Counted from the stretch's first letter, positions 1-7,633 are shown. The stretch is 14,521 nt of DNA from CBDCRK01 sp965220955 (GCA_965220955.1 CBDCRK010000014.1:1-14521); one strand, 5' to 3'. Program-made: numbers and translations. Notes: generated from the sequence alone by a model not told the origin.

Positions 1-32
1 CCTTTGATAATACTAATGTCACACTTTCATTT

Positions 33-196
33 GTGAGAAACCCCGGTATAAATTTCCGGGGCTTCCCCAATGCTCTGACCGGGGTTTCTCCAAGGAGAAG
101 CGGGGCAAGGCTTTAACATCCAAAAAACAGAAGCCTATCACTGTAAGTGAGGTGTCATCACCCCCGATAAAACAAAGGGGCTTTCCCGGCTTCTCC
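33..196. repeat. structured intergenic repeat, copy A
   Basis: Non-coding stretch downstream of the last gene of the locus, built of nested inverted repeats. GAGAAACCCCGG at 35-46 pairs perfectly with CCGGGGTTTCTC at 79-90. Its inner part (41-46) can instead pair with CCGGGG at 56-61. GGAGAAGC at 94-101 pairs with GCTTCTCC at 189-196, and TTCTCC/GGAGAA face each other at 86-91/94-99. Copy B at 4769-4955 shares the GTGAGAAACCC opening, the central GGAGAAGC and a closing TTTCCCG(G/A)CTTCTCCC, while the interior differs. This suggests a dispersed palindromic or MITE-like family. It could also act as a terminator for the minus-strand operon, although no long T-run follows a stem. Bases 1-32 show nothing recognisable. 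Confidence 0.6.
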
Positions 197-270
197 CGTA
201 AGCAACTAAATGTTGCGCCTACAGAAAACCAGTTTATTCCTTCCTTAATGTGACCTCCTTTCAGCACCCA

Positions 271-284
271 TTCTCCGTGGAGAA
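271..284. repeat. short palindrome of the GGAGAAGCC type
   Basis: TTCTCC-GT-GGAGAA is a perfect 6-base inverted repeat lying 5 bases beyond the stop codon of the isomerase gene at 289-1101. It uses the same GGAGAA/TTCTCC core as the larger repeats at 33-196 and 4769-4955, so it is probably a degenerate or minimal member of that family. It may help form the 3' end of the transcript. Confidence 0.45.
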
Positions 285-288
285 GCCG

Positions 289-1101
289 TCAACTCTGCCA
301 GCCCAGCTCTTCCAACCTGAGTTTAGATTGGCCGTAGGCTTCGTCCACCTTGTCTCGAGTCATGACCTCAAGAAGCGAAACGCCATCGTATTCAATCTCC
401 TGCAACTTGCTGGCCACTGCGGCAAAGTCGACATTGCCTTCGCCTATGGGCGCATGGATATGCTCGCCATAGTTGTCGGAGAGATGCACCAGGGCCAGCC
501 TTTCCTTGGCCTCCTCTAAAGCCGCTATCGGAGATTGGACAGCATTGACATTGGCTATATCAACACACACGCCTATGGCGGGACTGCCGATCTCCTCTGC
601 CATCTGGGCCGCCTGCGCCCCCGTCTCGATAAAGCCGCGCGGTACTGTCTCGATAGCAAGCGTGACCCCATAGCGTTCCGCATCTTCTACACAAGCTGAG
701 ATGATCTCCTTGGCCAGAGCCCAGGCCGTCTCCATACGCGGGGCGACCAGACCCTCCCGCCTTCCGGGAAAGATATCAAGGACTTTACCGCCAAGGTCAT
801 GAAGCAGTTCGATATTTTCTTTCATCTGCTTCACGACTTCCGCTCTAATACCCGGATTGAAGGCGACCAGGTTTAATTCCAGCCACGCCGGCTGGCTGGA
901 AATCACGTGCATCCCATAGGATTCAATCTGCCGGCGCAGCGTTTCTCTAGCTTTAGGATCTAAATCCCTGGGCCAGATGTGGGGTGGGGCGGTCATAACT
1001 TCCAGCCACTTGAATCCCAGAGCGGCGAGACGCTCCAAAGTAGCTTCCCAGGAATGGTCAAACACGTAAGTGTAAGTGCAAGCTCCCAGACCAAGCGTCA
1101 T
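289..1101 (-). CDS. sugar phosphate isomerase/epimerase family TIM-barrel protein (copy 1)
   Basis: 270-residue protein of the xylose-isomerase-like TIM-barrel superfamily (AP endonuclease family 2), which includes hydroxypyruvate isomerase, IolE/IolI-type inosose enzymes and ketose 3-epimerases. The four metal ligands expected of the fold are visible: E151 (IETVPRG), D181 (VDIAN), H206 (LVHLSDN) and E245 (LLEVM). The length is normal for one complete domain, with no signal peptide or membrane segment, so it is cytosolic. The start is well supported: a strong AAGGAGGT Shine-Dalgarno lies 5-8 bases upstream (1107-1115). It is the last gene of the downstream block, 25 bases after the M24 hydrolase gene. 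A paralogue about 60% identical (68% over the first 60 residues, counted by eye) is encoded at 6728-7543. Substrate unknown; a role on a keto-sugar or cyclitol intermediate is inferred from context. Confidence 0.85.
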   Translation of the reverse strand: MTLGLGACTYTYVFDHSWEATLERLAALGFKWLEVMTAPPHIWPRDLDPKARETLRRQIESYGMHVISSQPAWLELNLVAFNPGIRAEVVKQMKENIELLHDLGGKVLDIFPGRREGLVAPRMETAWALAKEIISACVEDAERYGVTLAIETVPRGFIETGAQAAQMAEEIGSPAIGVCVDIANVNAVQSPIAALEEAKERLALVHLSDNYGEHIHAPIGEGNVDFAAVASKLQEIEYDGVSLLEVMTRDKVDEAYGQSKLRLEELGWQS

Positions 1102-1106
1102 TTGTC

Positions 1107-1115
1107 AACCTCCTT
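1107..1115 (-). promoter_or_regulatory. strong ribosome binding site of the copy 1 isomerase gene
   Basis: Read on the minus strand this is AAGGAGGTT, a nearly complete anti-16S match placed 5 bases before the ATG at 1101. It fixes the start codon and suggests efficient translation although the gene is last in its block. Confidence 0.75.
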
Positions 1116-1126
1116 CATTCAATCAT

Positions 1127-2374
1127 TCAAGACATAACCACCATTTGCGGTAGACCATCAATATGACCCCAGGTGGTTAGAAACTCGCAACCTTCCTCGG
1201 TCACCAACACCATGTCCTCCAGGTTCATACTCCACAGCTGATCGGTATAGACGACCACCTCGATAGTCAAAACCATGCCGGCCTGCAAGGGTGTATGATC
1301 TGTCGGCAGCAACCAGGGCGGCTCATGGGTATCCACCCCCAGCCCATGGCCTAACAGGACAACCGTGGGCTGCAACCCTGCATCGGCCAACGGTCTATAG
1401 CCAATATGGAAAAGCTGTGCGGCTTCGACGCCGGGTTTGATTGCTGCCGCAATCCTACGATAGGACTCTACCATAGCGGCATAAACCCGCTTCATCTCAT
1501 CGGTCGCTTCGCCAACCACGGCCACCCGGGCTAAGTCGCAATGGTAGGGCTTTTCCACGAAACATCCCAGATCGATCCGCCCTACGTCGCCGCGCCACAA
1601 CGGCTTGTCCCTGGCAATTCCTGTCTCTTTTGGAAGGTAACAACCTGACTGAACATACTCATATTCCCACTCCGCACCGTCTTGCCTGGCCTTAGGGCCA
1701 AACCCAAGGTGAATAAAGGCATGCTCGGCGCCTTCTTGCTCATAGGTTTGCTCAATGGCATCCCACAGTGCTCCCCAACGTACCCCTTCCTGGGCTACGT
1801 CGAATGCCGCTTGCATGGCCAGCTCCCCTACCCGGGCCGCCTTCCTGATCCGCTTGATCTCTTCCTCTGACTTCACCATGCGCAGACGCCAGAACAGGCT
1901 AGAAGCATCGACGAAGGTAGCCTGTGGCAAGGCGTCTCTTAGTTCCTGAAACAAATTAACTGGCGTGTGGTCCAGATCCAGGCCAATCGTCGCGGCCGGC
2001 AGCCCGAGTTCGGCTAAAGCTGTGGCCAGACATTCCGCCAGGGTCGTGTCCTTCTCCAGGTCTGACAAAAAATGGTAGATCCCTGGGGCGAGAGATTCCA
2101 GATGAGGACTGCGTCCGTAGTATCGTTGCTCCTCCATCCAGTTCGCCACTTTGGCCGCCACATGGGCGATGAAGAGCGAGGCCTGATCAGGATCTTTGGG
2201 AAGCGCAGCCAAGACAAAGTTAGGCTCTCCATCGACCAGGAATTCAGCGTATTGAGACCGCCCCCAATATCCACTCAGGTAACCCACATTGTGGCTGCCG
2301 ATACCCAGGAGTAGGTCCATACCTTGCTGCTCCATGAGCAATGTGGCCCGTTGCCGTTCAAAAACAGGCTCCAT
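1127..2374 (-). CDS. M24-family metallohydrolase (Xaa-Pro peptidase / creatinase type)
   Basis: 415-residue protein with the two-domain layout of aminopeptidase P, prolidase and creatinase: an N-terminal creatinase-like domain (about 1-165) and a C-terminal pita-bread catalytic domain (about 175-410). The five dinuclear-metal ligands of M24 peptidases are all recognisable: D268 (RIDLGC), D280 (HCDLAR), H343 (LGHGLG), E372 (LTIEVV) and E386 (NLEDM). H350, in DTHEPP, matches the second conserved histidine. It should therefore be an active C-N hydrolase. Family members cleave Xaa-Pro bonds but also creatine and acyl-ectoines, so a non-peptide substrate is possible. The ATG has an AGGAGAGGA Shine-Dalgarno. 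It follows the aminotransferase by 35 bases in the same operon. In this neighbourhood a role in freeing an amine from an amide- or peptide-linked sugar derivative is plausible but unproven. Confidence 0.85.
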   Translation of the reverse strand: MEPVFERQRATLLMEQQGMDLLLGIGSHNVGYLSGYWGRSQYAEFLVDGEPNFVLAALPKDPDQASLFIAHVAAKVANWMEEQRYYGRSPHLESLAPGIYHFLSDLEKDTTLAECLATALAELGLPAATIGLDLDHTPVNLFQELRDALPQATFVDASSLFWRLRMVKSEEEIKRIRKAARVGELAMQAAFDVAQEGVRWGALWDAIEQTYEQEGAEHAFIHLGFGPKARQDGAEWEYEYVQSGCYLPKETGIARDKPLWRGDVGRIDLGCFVEKPYHCDLARVAVVGEATDEMKRVYAAMVESYRRIAAAIKPGVEAAQLFHIGYRPLADAGLQPTVVLLGHGLGVDTHEPPWLLPTDHTPLQAGMVLTIEVVVYTDQLWSMNLEDMVLVTEEGCEFLTTWGHIDGLPQMVVMS

Positions 2375-2409
2375 ATTCCTCTCCTAATCGGGTTCTATAG
2401 AGCGTATGT

Positions 2410-3666
2410 TTAAGGCTTTGCCGGCATCGTATAGAAATCTGGCCCTCTGGCCACGACATTTCTATACTTTTCCAACTCCAGATCCTCCAGCTCGTCCGCA
2501 TGCTGCCAAATCTTTCGTATTGCCTCGATAATGTCGTCTATATCCGCTTGCGTCCCCAGCAAGACAGCCTGAGGCAAGACAACGGCCTCACTGTAGCTGG
2601 CCTGCTCCGTCACTGGCAGACTCAACTGCCGGTATGCCGCGCCCGAAAACAGGACGGATAAGGGAACCGGCTCATAAACAGGGCTGATAGGGATACCCTC
2701 TTCACAAAGGGCGGCTATGAACTGTCCGCGCGATGCTCCCTGAAAACCCTCGCCATTGTACTTAAATACATAGGCATAGAACCCCTGCCTGGTTACCCGC
2801 GGGTCCTGTTTTAAAGGGCTGATACCAGGGATCTTGCCTAATTCCTTATCCAGATAAAGAGCATTCTTTTGCCTTTGTTCCGTATGTTCGTCCAGCCGGT
2901 TCAATTGAGCCAGCAGGATAGCTGCCTGAAATTCAGTCAGACGATAGTTCCGGCCCAGCACCTGCTGGCTTGAGCGATCACCCTTCCGCAACCGACCGGA
3001 ATTAATGTAGGCATGACAAAGCTCGCTCATTTCCCTGTTGTTGGTGAGGATCATTCCTCCCTCACCCGAAGTCATGGTCTTAGAGGCCTCGAAACTGAAA
3101 CAACCCAGATCGCCAAGAGAGCCAACCCCTTGGCCCCGCCAGCGGGAACCATGGGTGTGGGCACAGTCTTCTATCACCACCAAGTCATGCTTTTGGGCGA
3201 TATCCAGAATGCGGTCCATATCTGCCAGGCAGCTGTACAGATGAACAGGAATGACCGCCTTGGTGCGCTCGCTGATCGCCGCTTCGATTTGTTCGGGGGC
3301 AATACAGTAGGTATCAGGCTCAATGTCGACAAAGACCGGAGTTGCATTGACGAATAAGGCCGAACTGGCCGTGGTCACCCAAGTTAAGGCCGGCACAATA
3401 ACCTCGTCCCCTGCTCCAACCCCGGCCACTCTTAAAGCCACCTCCAGGGCGGCCGTACCACTTATGCACGCCTCTCCATACTTAGCCCCTTGGTACGCGG
3501 CGAATTGTGTCTCCAAGGCCCTAACCTTGGTTCCCCGAAAGATACTCCACCCACCGCTGCGTACGACCTCGGAGAGTGCCTCTAGCTCCGTGTCATCCCA
3601 GACCGGCCAGGCAGGGAAGGGTTTGTCCCGAACCGGGTTTCCACCTGTGATCGCCAACTGTGTCAT
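2410..3666 (-). CDS. DegT/DnrJ/EryC1/StrS family PLP aminotransferase
   Basis: 418-residue fold-type I PLP enzyme of the sugar aminotransferase family. The opening GGNPVRDKPFPAWP followed by SGGW is the pattern I associate with the aminocyclitol and AHBA-synthase-like branch (StsC, BtrR). The Schiff-base lysine is K196 in SFEASKTMTSGEGG, and the pyridine-nitrogen aspartate is D167 (VIEDCAH). SGTAALEVAL at 69-78 forms the phosphate-binding region, and ACISGT and the LGRNYRLTEFQAA stretch are typical. It should move an amino group between an amino acid and a keto-sugar or keto-cyclitol, in either direction. Its ATG overlaps the TGA of the Gfo/Idh/MocA gene (ATGA), so the two are translationally coupled. 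This fits a dehydrogenase and aminotransferase acting on successive forms of one substrate. Substrate and direction are not readable from sequence. Confidence 0.88.
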   Translation of the reverse strand: MTQLAITGGNPVRDKPFPAWPVWDDTELEALSEVVRSGGWSIFRGTKVRALETQFAAYQGAKYGEACISGTAALEVALRVAGVGAGDEVIVPALTWVTTASSALFVNATPVFVDIEPDTYCIAPEQIEAAISERTKAVIPVHLYSCLADMDRILDIAQKHDLVVIEDCAHTHGSRWRGQGVGSLGDLGCFSFEASKTMTSGEGGMILTNNREMSELCHAYINSGRLRKGDRSSQQVLGRNYRLTEFQAAILLAQLNRLDEHTEQRQKNALYLDKELGKIPGISPLKQDPRVTRQGFYAYVFKYNGEGFQGASRGQFIAALCEEGIPISPVYEPVPLSVLFSGAAYRQLSLPVTEQASYSEAVVLPQAVLLGTQADIDDIIEAIRKIWQHADELEDLELEKYRNVVARGPDFYTMPAKP

Positions 3667-4718
3667 CTTTCTTTGCTCCAGACCTCGACCTCTCGCCTGT
3701 CTGCTGCTGCTTCGTATACGGCCCGCATTACCTGCAGATCTTTAGCAGCATCGATGCCTGAGCTTCGAGGCTCCTGATCCTCAAGGATGCACTGGACAAA
3801 ATGCTCCAACTCTGCTTCGTACATATTGACCCGAGGAAAAACTGGTTCTCGTAACTCTCGGTATCGTGTAGAAAAGAAGGAGGTCTTGCCAAAATCCAGG
3901 GGAATGTGGGGATAGCCTAGCCGGGTCCGGATGTAGCCTTCCGTGCCGGTGATCAGGTGCTCGCGCGTGCCTTCCCCAACACCGCTGATCTGGTGCGTAG
4001 CCAGCAGGCCACTCTCGAATCGCATCACAATGAAAGGTCTATGCTCATCAATATCGGCCCAAACGCTCTTGACCTCTCCGAACCAATAGCGCAAAAGATT
4101 GATGTAGTGAGAACAGGTATCTCGGACCAGGCCAGGAGGAATTTCGTCGTCAGGAACATTTGGGCGTTCCTCTTCCGCCTCTGCTAATTCATTATCGCTG
4201 TCCGCCTTGAAGATCAAACCATAATAATCGGCCACATCTATTGGCCAGATGTAGATCGAGTTGCAGGTTAAGGGCTGGCCGATGAGTCCTTGGCTCAAGA
4301 GTTCTCTCGTCTTATTGCAATCGGAGTCGAAGCGCATCATGTAGCCCACCATCAGCTTAACGCTCTGGTCGGCGCATCGTTGCACCACTTCTTCACCCGC
4401 AGAAGGGGACGTAGCAATGGGCTTCTCCATGAAAACATGTCGTCCGGCCATGGCGGCTTGGATAGCGAGGGAAGCGTGAAATGTCTCAGGCGTGAGGATC
4501 ATAACCGCATCGATGGCCGGATCGTCCAGCATCGCGCCGACCGTGGGATAAGCGCGTGTGCCGGTTGCCTGGCCCACCATCTCAGCCTGCTCCTTAATCA
4601 CATCTACCACACCTCGCAACTCGACAATAGGGCGTTGTTGGTACTGTAATTTCATTAGATTGGGGATGTGTACGCTCTGAGCCACCCCCCCACAGCCGAT
4701 CAAGCCGATCCCAATCAC
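3663..4718 (-). CDS. Gfo/Idh/MocA family NAD(P)-dependent oxidoreductase
   Basis: 351-residue oxidoreductase. The N-terminal Rossmann domain begins GLIGCGGVAQ (residues 5-14), and the family-defining EKP motif is at 98-100 (FMEKPIATS), with K99 as the catalytic lysine. The C-terminal alpha/beta domain carries DTCSHYINLLRYW, with D200 and H204 in the usual active-site positions. Family members oxidise or reduce ring hydroxyls of sugars, inositols and their glycosides. The predicted start is GTG at 4718, preceded by a GGAATAGGA-like ribosome site about 9 bases upstream. No better ATG is nearby and the Rossmann strand begins at residue 2. It is the first gene of the downstream block, after a 244-base gap holding structured repeat B, and overlaps the aminotransferase gene by 4 bases. 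A linker at about 170-195 is rich in D and E (KADSDNELAEAEEERPN) and looks like an insertion loop. Confidence 0.88.
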   Translation of the reverse strand: MIGIGLIGCGGVAQSVHIPNLMKLQYQQRPIVELRGVVDVIKEQAEMVGQATGTRAYPTVGAMLDDPAIDAVMILTPETFHASLAIQAAMAGRHVFMEKPIATSPSAGEEVVQRCADQSVKLMVGYMMRFDSDCNKTRELLSQGLIGQPLTCNSIYIWPIDVADYYGLIFKADSDNELAEAEEERPNVPDDEIPPGLVRDTCSHYINLLRYWFGEVKSVWADIDEHRPFIVMRFESGLLATHQISGVGEGTREHLITGTEGYIRTRLGYPHIPLDFGKTSFFSTRYRELREPVFPRVNMYEAELEHFVQCILEDQEPRSSGIDAAKDLQVMRAVYEAAADRREVEVWSKER

Positions 4719-4768
4719 TGTGTTGATCCTATTCCTCTACAAATAACAGCCAGCTTTTAGCTTTACTG

Positions 4769-4955
4769 GTGAGAAACCCGAGCGTAAATGTCGGCCTTGC
4801 GGTGGCAAGGCAGCTTCAGCTAGTTCAATGGGTCTCTGTCGCTTACGCTTACAGGAGAAGCCGGCTTGAGTATAGACAAGCAAGAGATGCTAGCCTTTCA
4901 TCCCATGGCTCAAGCGTGCTTACTTGTAAGCCTGGGGTATTTCCCGACTTCTCCC
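4769..4955. repeat. structured intergenic repeat, copy B
   Basis: Fills most of the gap between the ThDP enzyme gene and the Gfo/Idh/MocA gene. It opens GTGAGAAACCCG (4769-4780), carries GGAGAAGCCGG at 4854-4864, and closes with TTCCCGACTTCTCC (4941-4954). The last two pair as an imperfect long-range stem (GGAGAAG/CTTCTCC). These blocks occur in the same order as in copy A at 33-196, but the interiors are diverged and the lengths differ (about 168 against 187 bases). It would lie in the leader of the downstream transcript or at the end of the upstream one. I see no convincing promoter in the remaining bases 4719-4768. Confidence 0.55.
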
Positions 4956-4962
4956 ATAATCT

Positions 4963-6708
4963 CTAATCCAGGTACAATCCCTGTGCATCCCAGTCTCCGT
5001 ACCTTGGGAGTGGTGCTTCGGGGTCTACAACCACGTCCAAGATATAAGGCTGCTGCGCAGCCAGCGCCTCTTTAAGAGCCGATTCTAAGGCGTCAGCTTT
5101 TTCTACTCTTTTGGCCCGGACACCATAAGCCTGGGCCAACTGCACAAAGTCGGGATTATACGGCTGGTTTGTTTTCTCTACTTTGAACTCGGTGCCGTAG
5201 GTGCTGCCGGTGTAGGCCTCTTGAATATTTCTGATCGATATGTAACCGTAGTTATTCAAGATGATCCAGATAACCGGAATATCATACTCAACAGCCGCAG
5301 CCAGCGTTTGCGGAAAAACGGTGAATCCACCATCGCCCGTTATCGCCATAACCGGCTTGTCGGGATAGGCCAGTTTAGCGCCCAGAGCAGCCGGTGGACC
5401 AAAGCCCATGGTCGCCCAGCCACCGCCAGAGGTAATAAGGGTCCTGGGCGTATAGCACACCATTTGCGAAGTGGTGATGCTCTTGGACGTACTGGTATCG
5501 GTCACCACAATGCCATCCCGGGGCAACAGGGTCCGAATCTCATGCATAACGCGCAGCGGATGGATGGGCGTCGTATTGGATGTCAGGCTTTTGGTCGCTT
5601 CCTGCCGCCAGTCAGTCATCTCGGCCTGCCGCTCCTTGGCCCAGGGCGAAACATCCCGCTGAGGTACGGTCTCTTTTACTGCCGCCAGTACGTCGCTCAG
5701 GACCGCCGCGGCATCCCCAACGATCCCTATCTCAACCGGATAGTGATTGCCAATTTCGCCGGGCTCGATATCAACCTGAATGAGCTTGGTGGGGGGAATG
5801 GCAAATGTGTATTGGGAGTCCCACGAACAGGTATCATGCTCGTTAAATCGGGTGCCCAGGGCTAAGATGACATCGGCGTTCAGGGTTGTTCTATTAGCCA
5901 CCGAGGTTCCGCCAATTCCGGTTACCCCCATCGCCAGAGGGTCCTGCTCATCAAAAACCCCTTTGCCCATGACGCTGGTCGTCACCGGTATGCTCAGATA
6001 ATGGGCTAGCTCTGTTAGGGCTTGGCTGGCCTCGGATAACAGCGTGCCTCCCCCGGCGAAAATGACCGGTCTCTCGGCCTGTACCAACAATTCGGCGGCT
6101 TTGGCAATTTGGGCTGCATCGCCTCTTGCCCCAGAGCCGGTGGCCATATGCTCCCACAAGTCTGGTATCTCCACGTCGGCCTTTGTGCTGAGGAGATCCA
6201 TAGGGATGCTGATCAATACCGGCCCAGACCGGCCCGATACAGCCGTGTTAAAAGCACGCGTCATGACATAGGGCAGCAGGTCGATCCGTTCCACCCGCCA
6301 GACCCGCTTGACGAAAGGACGGTAAATTTCGTGCTGAGAGGCGTCGGCATGCATGCTTAACTCTTGAAAAGACTCCTGGCCATGGCGATACGTCGGCACT
6401 TCGCCAGCAATGACGAGCATTGGCGTGCAATCGAGGGCAGCATGGGCCACACCGGTGATTGCATTGGTCAGGCCAGGACCAATGTGTGTTAAAACCAGGG
6501 CCGGTTTATGGCTGGCCTTGAAGTAGCAGTCCGCAGCATGAGAAGCGATAGACTCGTGGCGGGTGCTGATGAATTTAATTTTCGAATCCTCAAGCGCACT
6601 AAGGATGGCTGCACCGGTGTGACCACACATTCCAAAGATATAGTCCGCGCCCATTTGTTCCAGGCACCTAACCACAATTTCCCCACCTGTCAATGATTCT
6701 TTGGTCAT
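4963..6708 (-). CDS. thiamine diphosphate-dependent enzyme, acetolactate synthase-like
   Basis: 581-residue ThDP enzyme with the three-domain IlvB-type layout. The Pyr domain (about 5-170) has the cofactor-activating glutamate E52 in TRHESIASHAAD and the signature IGPGLTNAITG followed by DCTPMLVIAGEVPT. The central domain (about 195-350) has ILALGTRFNE. The PP domain (about 385-560) has metal-binding GDGGF (458-462) and N485-N486 (IILNNYGY). Enzymes of this group decarboxylate 2-oxo acids and ligate or cleave C-C bonds. The retained glutamate argues against glyoxylate carboligase, and the opening is not the IolD type. No regulatory small-subunit gene is adjacent, so branched-chain amino acid synthesis is unlikely. 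The start is set at ATG 6708: GGGAGAG precedes it, the domain begins there, and an in-frame extension to 6834 would overlap the upstream gene. It follows the copy 2 isomerase by 19 bases. Confidence 0.85.
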   Translation of the reverse strand: MTKESLTGGEIVVRCLEQMGADYIFGMCGHTGAAILSALEDSKIKFISTRHESIASHAADCYFKASHKPALVLTHIGPGLTNAITGVAHAALDCTPMLVIAGEVPTYRHGQESFQELSMHADASQHEIYRPFVKRVWRVERIDLLPYVMTRAFNTAVSGRSGPVLISIPMDLLSTKADVEIPDLWEHMATGSGARGDAAQIAKAAELLVQAERPVIFAGGGTLLSEASQALTELAHYLSIPVTTSVMGKGVFDEQDPLAMGVTGIGGTSVANRTTLNADVILALGTRFNEHDTCSWDSQYTFAIPPTKLIQVDIEPGEIGNHYPVEIGIVGDAAAVLSDVLAAVKETVPQRDVSPWAKERQAEMTDWRQEATKSLTSNTTPIHPLRVMHEIRTLLPRDGIVVTDTSTSKSITTSQMVCYTPRTLITSGGGWATMGFGPPAALGAKLAYPDKPVMAITGDGGFTVFPQTLAAAVEYDIPVIWIILNNYGYISIRNIQEAYTGSTYGTEFKVEKTNQPYNPDFVQLAQAYGVRAKRVEKADALESALKEALAAQQPYILDVVVDPEAPLPRYGDWDAQGLYLD

Positions 6709-6713
6709 GTTGT

Positions 6714-6720
6714 CTCTCCC
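6714..6720 (-). promoter_or_regulatory. ribosome binding site deciding the ThDP enzyme start
   Basis: Minus-strand GGGAGAG ending 5 bases before the ATG at 6708. Together with the domain boundary it favours this start over the upstream in-frame one at 6834, which would lie within the preceding gene. Confidence 0.65.
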
Positions 6721-6727
6721 TTGAAAC

Positions 6728-7543
6728 TCAGGTTTGCCAGCCCAACTCTTCAAGTGCCGTCTTAGATACCCGAAAATCTTCATCAGTGCCGCCGGGAATG
6801 ACAATCTCCAATATACAAGGGCGCGTGTATCCAATTTCGAGCAGTTTGTTGCTTATCGCTCCAAAATCAATCGTCCCCTGACCCACTGGTAGTTTTTCAA
6901 ATTGGCCGTCATTGTCATTCAAATGGACCATGGCCAGGTATTCTTTGGCCCTTTCCAGAGCATCCAGCGGCGGTTCTATTACGTTGGCATTACCCACGTC
7001 GATGGTTGCCCTGACCGCCGGGCTTCCAACCATCTGAATAAGCTGCAACACGTCGTCTGCCGTGGCAACGAAGCCACGGGGTACATTCTCGACAGCAATG
7101 GTTATGCCAAGGCGTTCCGCATCGTCTGCGCAGGCACTGATACTTTGCCGAGCCAGTTCCAACGCCTGTTCTTTGCTTGGGCCTATTTTGCCAATCATCG
7201 TTCCTGGCATGGTGCCCAGCACCTTACCCCCAAGATCATGCAGCAATTGAATATTTTCCTTCATCTGCCTTATTGCTTCTCCTCTGATGCCCGGGTTGGG
7301 CGAAGCTAATGAAAGCTCCGGCCAGATACCGGGCTGGCTGGAGAATACCTGCAAGCCATAGGACTCGATTTTCCGGCGCAGTTCCTGGCGCGCCTTTGCA
7401 TCCAAATCTCTGGTCCAGACGTGCGGTGGACAGGTCATGATCTCTAACTGCTTGAAGCCGATGGCTGCCAAGCGCTCTAATGTAGTATCTAAGGAGTGAT
7501 CAAAGAGATAGCAATAGGTGCTGGCTCCTACAATCAAAGACAT
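6728..7543 (-). CDS. sugar phosphate isomerase/epimerase family TIM-barrel protein (copy 2)
   Basis: 271-residue single-domain TIM barrel of the xylose-isomerase-like superfamily. Metal ligands are conserved: E152 (VENVPRG), D182 (IDVGN), H207 (MVHLNDN) and E246 (ILEIV). It is a clear paralogue of the protein at 289-1101. The two share the opening pattern GAxTYxYxFDHS, the TLERLAAxGFK and RDLDxKAR segments, QMKENIxLLHDLGGKVL and the closing LEELGWQ. The start is placed at ATG 7543 because AAAGGAG lies 6 bases upstream and the protein then begins where the paralogue does. A longer in-frame reading to 7591 adds a basic stretch with no counterpart. It lies 90 bases after the SDR gene and 19 before the ThDP gene. 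It probably acts on a related but not identical intermediate to the other copy; the substrate is unknown. Confidence 0.85.
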   Translation of the reverse strand: MSLIVGASTYCYLFDHSLDTTLERLAAIGFKQLEIMTCPPHVWTRDLDAKARQELRRKIESYGLQVFSSQPGIWPELSLASPNPGIRGEAIRQMKENIQLLHDLGGKVLGTMPGTMIGKIGPSKEQALELARQSISACADDAERLGITIAVENVPRGFVATADDVLQLIQMVGSPAVRATIDVGNANVIEPPLDALERAKEYLAMVHLNDNDGQFEKLPVGQGTIDFGAISNKLLEIGYTRPCILEIVIPGGTDEDFRVSKTALEELGWQT

Positions 7544-7549
7544 AGCTTG

Positions 7550-7556
7550 CTCCTTT
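7550..7556 (-). promoter_or_regulatory. ribosome binding site deciding the copy 2 isomerase start
   Basis: Minus-strand AAAGGAG, 6 bases before the ATG at 7543. It rules in favour of the 271-residue product rather than an N-terminally extended form. Confidence 0.65.
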
Positions 7557-7633
7557 CGATAGGCGAATTGCCACCTGACCTGACGAACCACGATCGGTAA
7601 GTGAAGATTGGACCATGGAGTTAGCCAACCGTT

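Noticed and set aside
33..196. CRISPR array or tandem repeats in the gap
   Set aside because: The repeats are inverted, irregularly spaced and few; no regular repeat-spacer pattern and no cas genes.
3323..3745. 140-codon plus-strand open frame
   Set aside because: Shadow of the aminotransferase and Gfo/Idh/MocA genes on the other strand; no motifs or ribosome site.
5221..5865. 214-codon plus-strand open frame
   Set aside because: It lies antisense inside the ThDP enzyme gene, whose motifs are unmistakable, and its translation has no recognisable domain and an odd composition.
4963..6708. Assignment as IolD (trihydroxycyclohexane-dione hydrolase) or glyoxylate carboligase
   Set aside because: The N-terminal sequence does not resemble IolD, and the retained glutamate at position 52 argues against Gcl. 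Only the broad family call is supported.
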